A stretch of 64,000 bases of DNA from JAENVT01 sp963720775 (lineage in GTDB: Bacteria; Actinomycetota; Acidimicrobiia; Acidimicrobiales; Ilumatobacteraceae), in contig CAVRGR010000008.1 in assembly GCA_963720775.1 (NCBI GenBank), positions 62,001 through 126,000 on the forward strand, in the 5' to 3' direction. Made by a program: the position numbers and the translations under genes. Below the pieces are notes generated by a model, which searched no databases, was not told the DNA's origin, and saw only the letters and a list, made by a program, of their open reading frames with translations. Numbering within the stretch: the stretch's first letter is position 1; each line of letters starts with the position of its first letter. Shown piece by piece: positions 61,815 to 64,000 of the stretch.

Positions 61815-64000
61815 ATGCGATCAACCCAGCCAGCGCGAGACCCATTTGCTCGTGAGCGGCGGCGCGACTCCCGAGGCGCGCTCGCCGAGCCGATCCTCGC
61901 AGAACTGTTCAGCGTCGAACGGTTGGAAGAGCATGCCCGAACCCTCGCCGCGGCTCAGACGGTGTCCGATTCGTCGCATCGAGGTAACGCGGTACACCCT
62001 CGAATCGCGGAGGATGGCCGCATCCTGGTCGAGGCCTACCGCACTCTTGCTCGGGCCATCAAGGACGAACGGGAGATAACCCCGGCCGCCGAATGGCTCG
62101 TCGACAACTTTCCGATCGTCGACGAACAGCTCCGCGAGATCCGCGACGACCTGCCGCCGCACTACTACCGCGAGCTCCCCAAACTGGGCTCTGGCCATCT
62201 CGCCGGCTACCCGCGCGTTCTCGGCATCGCCTGGGCATACATCGCCCACACCGACAGCCGCTTCGATCCGGAGAGCCTGCGGCGAATGACCCGCGCCTAC
62301 CAGGAAGTGGAACCCCTCACCATCGGCGAGCTGTGGGCGATCGCGATCAGCATGAGGATCCTGCTCGTCGACAACCTCCGCCGCCTTGCCGAGCAGATCG
62401 TCGAAAGCCGGACCGACCGGCAGACGGCCGACGACATCGCCGACACGTTGCTCGGCGTGGGCGAGGGGAGCTCCGAGTCGGTACCGGTGGTCTTGCGCCG
62501 GTTGGCTCGCACAACACTCAGCATGGCCGCTCGAGTCCAGCTGTTCCAGCGTTTGCGCGATCAGGATCCTGCGGTCACTCCGGCGCTGGTCGAGTTGGAG
62601 AAGACCCTGGCAGGTCTGGGCACGACGCCCGAGGATCTCGTTCGCATCGAGCACCAGCGCCAGGCAGCCATGAACGTGACGGTGCGCAACGTGATCACGA
62701 GCATGCGCCTGATCTCCTGGTTCGACTGGGCCGAGTTCGTGGAGAGCGTCGGCCTCGTCGATCAGGTGCTTCGGGCGCGGAGCACCTTCGCTTCGATGGA
62801 CTTCGCCACACGAGACAGCTACCGCACAGCCATCGAGGAACTGGCGCGCGGTTCGTCGCTGACCGAGGTCGAGATCGCCGGCCGAGCCGTCGACCTGGCC
62901 GAAGCCGCACCTGTCGACGATGGCGAACCGGCGCGAGCCGGCCGGCGTCGGGAGCCCGGCTACTACCTGATCGCCGACGGCCGGCAGTCGTTCGAGCGCG
63001 ACCTGGATGTGCAGACGCCGTTGATGGGCCGGTTGCGGCGAGCATTCGTTCGGTACCCGGCGACTGGATACCTCACGACCATCGCCGTCTTCACCGCTGT
63101 CATCGTCGCCGTGCCGCTGCTCCTGTCGAGCGACCGTCGCGCCGCGATCGTGCTGGCGATCCTGGCGCTCATCCCCGCATCCGACCTGGCGATCGCCCTC
63201 GTCAACCGGACTGTCACCAACGTGCTGGGCCCGCGTCCACTGCCGCGCCTCGCGCTCGAGGAAGGAGTGCCATCGCATCTGCGCACTCTCGTCGTCGTCC
63301 CGATGCTCCTCACCAGCGAATCCGACATCGAAGCGTTGGTCGGCGGGCTCGAGGTGCACTACCTCGGCAACAGCGAGGGTGATGTTCGCTTCGCCCTGCT
63401 GTCGGACTGGCTCGATGCATCGACCGAGGAAGTCGACGGCGACGACGAGCTCCTTGCCGCCGCGGCGGCCGGAATCGATCGACTCAACGCGCTCCATGGT
63501 GAGGCATTCGGTGGTGGCGCCCGGTTCCTGCTGTTCCATCGGAGACGGACGTGGAACGAGGCCGAAGGATGCTGGATGGGCTGGGAGCGCAAGCGCGGCA
63601 AGCTCCAGGAGTTGAATGCGTTTCTGCGCGGCTCGGCTGCAACCAGCATCTTGGCGAACGGCCGACCGGCATCGACTCCTCCGCCCGACGTTCGTTACGT
63701 CATCACGCTCGATGCCGATACGCGGCTGCCGCGCGGCTCGGTAGCACGCCTGGTAGGCACGATTGCGCATCCGCTCAACCGACCGGTGTTCGATGCGGAG
63801 ACCGGCCGGGTGACCGAGGGGTACGGCATTCTGCAGCCGCGCATCACCCCGACACTTCCGAGCGACCACGGCGGGTCGATCTTCCAGCGCACGTACTCGG
63901 GATCCGCCGGGATCGATCCGTACGCGTCGGCCGTGTCCGACGTCTACCAGGATCTCTTCCACGAAGGGAGCTTCACCGGCAAGGGCATCTACGACATCGA
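61815..64000 (+). CDS. Cyclic beta-1,2-glucan synthase (NdvB)-like protein, N-terminal part (continues past window)
   Basis: Open to the window end, at least 728 residues. The frame (codons starting at 61815) starts ATG after an in-frame stop at 61803. The N-terminus (AELFSVERLEEHARTLAAAQ, then WLVDNFPIVDEQLREIRDDLP, YYRELPKL) and the middle (WELWAIAISMRI-like GELWAIAISMRILLVDNLRR; two TM helices near residues 425-465; VVVPMLLTSESDIEALV; YVITLDADTRLPRGSV with its DAD motif) match the GT84-GH94 cyclic beta-glucan synthases. The opposite-strand 713-codon frame is a shadow. Product probably a surface or periplasmic-type glucan (inference). Confidence 0.88.
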   Translation, partial: MRSTQPARDPFARERRRDSRGALAEPILAELFSVERLEEHARTLAAAQTVSDSSHRGNAVHPRIAEDGRILVEAYRTLARAIKDEREITPAAEWLVDNFPIVDEQLREIRDDLPPHYYRELPKLGSGHLAGYPRVLGIAWAYIAHTDSRFDPESLRRMTRAYQEVEPLTIGELWAIAISMRILLVDNLRRLAEQIVESRTDRQTADDIADTLLGVGEGSSESVPVVLRRLARTTLSMAARVQLFQRLRDQDPAVTPALVELEKTLAGLGTTPEDLVRIEHQRQAAMNVTVRNVITSMRLISWFDWAEFVESVGLVDQVLRARSTFASMDFATRDSYRTAIEELARGSSLTEVEIAGRAVDLAEAAPVDDGEPARAGRRREPGYYLIADGRQSFERDLDVQTPLMGRLRRAFVRYPATGYLTTIAVFTAVIVAVPLLLSSDRRAAIVLAILALIPASDLAIALVNRTVTNVLGPRPLPRLALEEGVPSHLRTLVVVPMLLTSESDIEALVGGLEVHYLGNSEGDVRFALLSDWLDASTEEVDGDDELLAAAAAGIDRLNALHGEAFGGGARFLLFHRRRTWNEAEGCWMGWERKRGKLQELNAFLRGSAATSILANGRPASTPPPDVRYVITLDADTRLPRGSVARLVGTIAHPLNRPVFDAETGRVTEGYGILQPRITPTLPSDHGGSIFQRTYSGSAGIDPYASAVSDVYQDLFHEGSFTGKGIYDI

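Noticed and set aside
61821..63962. 713-codon open frame on the minus strand
   Set aside because: It is the antisense of the NdvB-like gene, has no family pattern, and reflects high GC with few stops. The same applies to other long antisense frames such as 27501-29570, 32892-34571, 3709-5415 and 56125-57540.

Overview
The window is high-GC DNA from a free-living actinobacterium. Three things point there: a mycothione reductase (mycothiol is restricted to Actinobacteria), deazaflavin/F420-type oxidoreductases (a Ddn-like protein and a PPOX protein), and MprAB-like regulators. The mix of fused branched-chain amino-acid transporter genes and many stand-alone oxidoreductases recalls marine or soil Acidimicrobiia (Ilumatobacter-like), but that placement is inference. 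No rRNA, tRNA, CRISPR array, transposase or phage gene was seen. The region looks like ordinary chromosome, gene-dense, with many 1-11 bp overlaps between neighbouring genes.

Layout. 0-0.6 kb: 3' end of uracil-DNA glycosylase, then a 52-bp repeat pair. 0.6-7.4 kb: a compact branched-chain amino-acid (Liv) importer with fused subunits (LivK; MFS-LivF-LivG; LivH-LivM). 7.4-9.8 kb: a YihY membrane protein and two small-molecule kinases. 9.8-12.8 kb: an MprAB-like two-component system behind a secreted repeat protein. 12.9-19 kb: mycothione reductase, a carnitine-type dioxygenase with a cysteine-cluster protein, a second 52-bp repeat pair, GDP-fucose synthase and a PAS histidine kinase. 19-21 kb: an ECF sigma factor with a membrane-anchored partner. 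21-28 kb: histidine utilisation (hutH-hutU-deformylase-hutF-hutI, with hutD divergent). 28-32.5 kb: a form-II CO-dehydrogenase-like large subunit, an Nei glycosylase and two small proteins. 32.5-36.7 kb: a DUF4118 protein, a phytoene-desaturase-like oxidoreductase, an MBL hydrolase and a cNMP-binding protein. 36.8-42.8 kb: a REC-adenylate cyclase, an orphan MacB/LolD-type ATPase, a membrane histidine kinase and two response regulators. 42.8-46.9 kb: DUF3500, FAD monooxygenase, PPOX and Ddn-like proteins. 46.9-51.6 kb: an M14-like lipoprotein, patatin, DUF1990 and a ThDP enzyme. 51.7-54 kb: an ABC-2 exporter and a DUF4188 protein. 54-59 kb: HtrA, a Kef-like antiporter, a second OmpR-type two-component system and a CBM48 protein. 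59-61.7 kb: a TetR regulator and a DrrAB exporter. 61.8 kb to the end: the start of a very large cyclic-beta-glucan-synthase-like protein.

How the genes work together. The hut genes form a deiminase-type histidine pathway in which a peptide-deformylase-fold protein sits where the N-formylglutamate deformylase (HutG) would be expected. The OmpR-type system at 56.5-58.5 kb, the antiporter, htrA and the CBM48 gene look like one envelope-stress regulon, because the same 26-bp motif (CTGAAG-N4-CTTCAG-N4-CTTCAG) lies upstream of htrA and between the regulator and CBM48 genes. The cyclase and the cNMP-binding protein are divergent neighbours and suggest a local cAMP circuit.

Caution: six genes (the livF part of the fusion, the ECF sigma factor, hutH, the cyclase, the ThDP enzyme and an ABC-2 permease) are each interrupted by what looks like exactly one surplus base, with intact family sequence on both sides. 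Sequencing error is the simplest explanation; they are annotated here as single genes with a frameshift.
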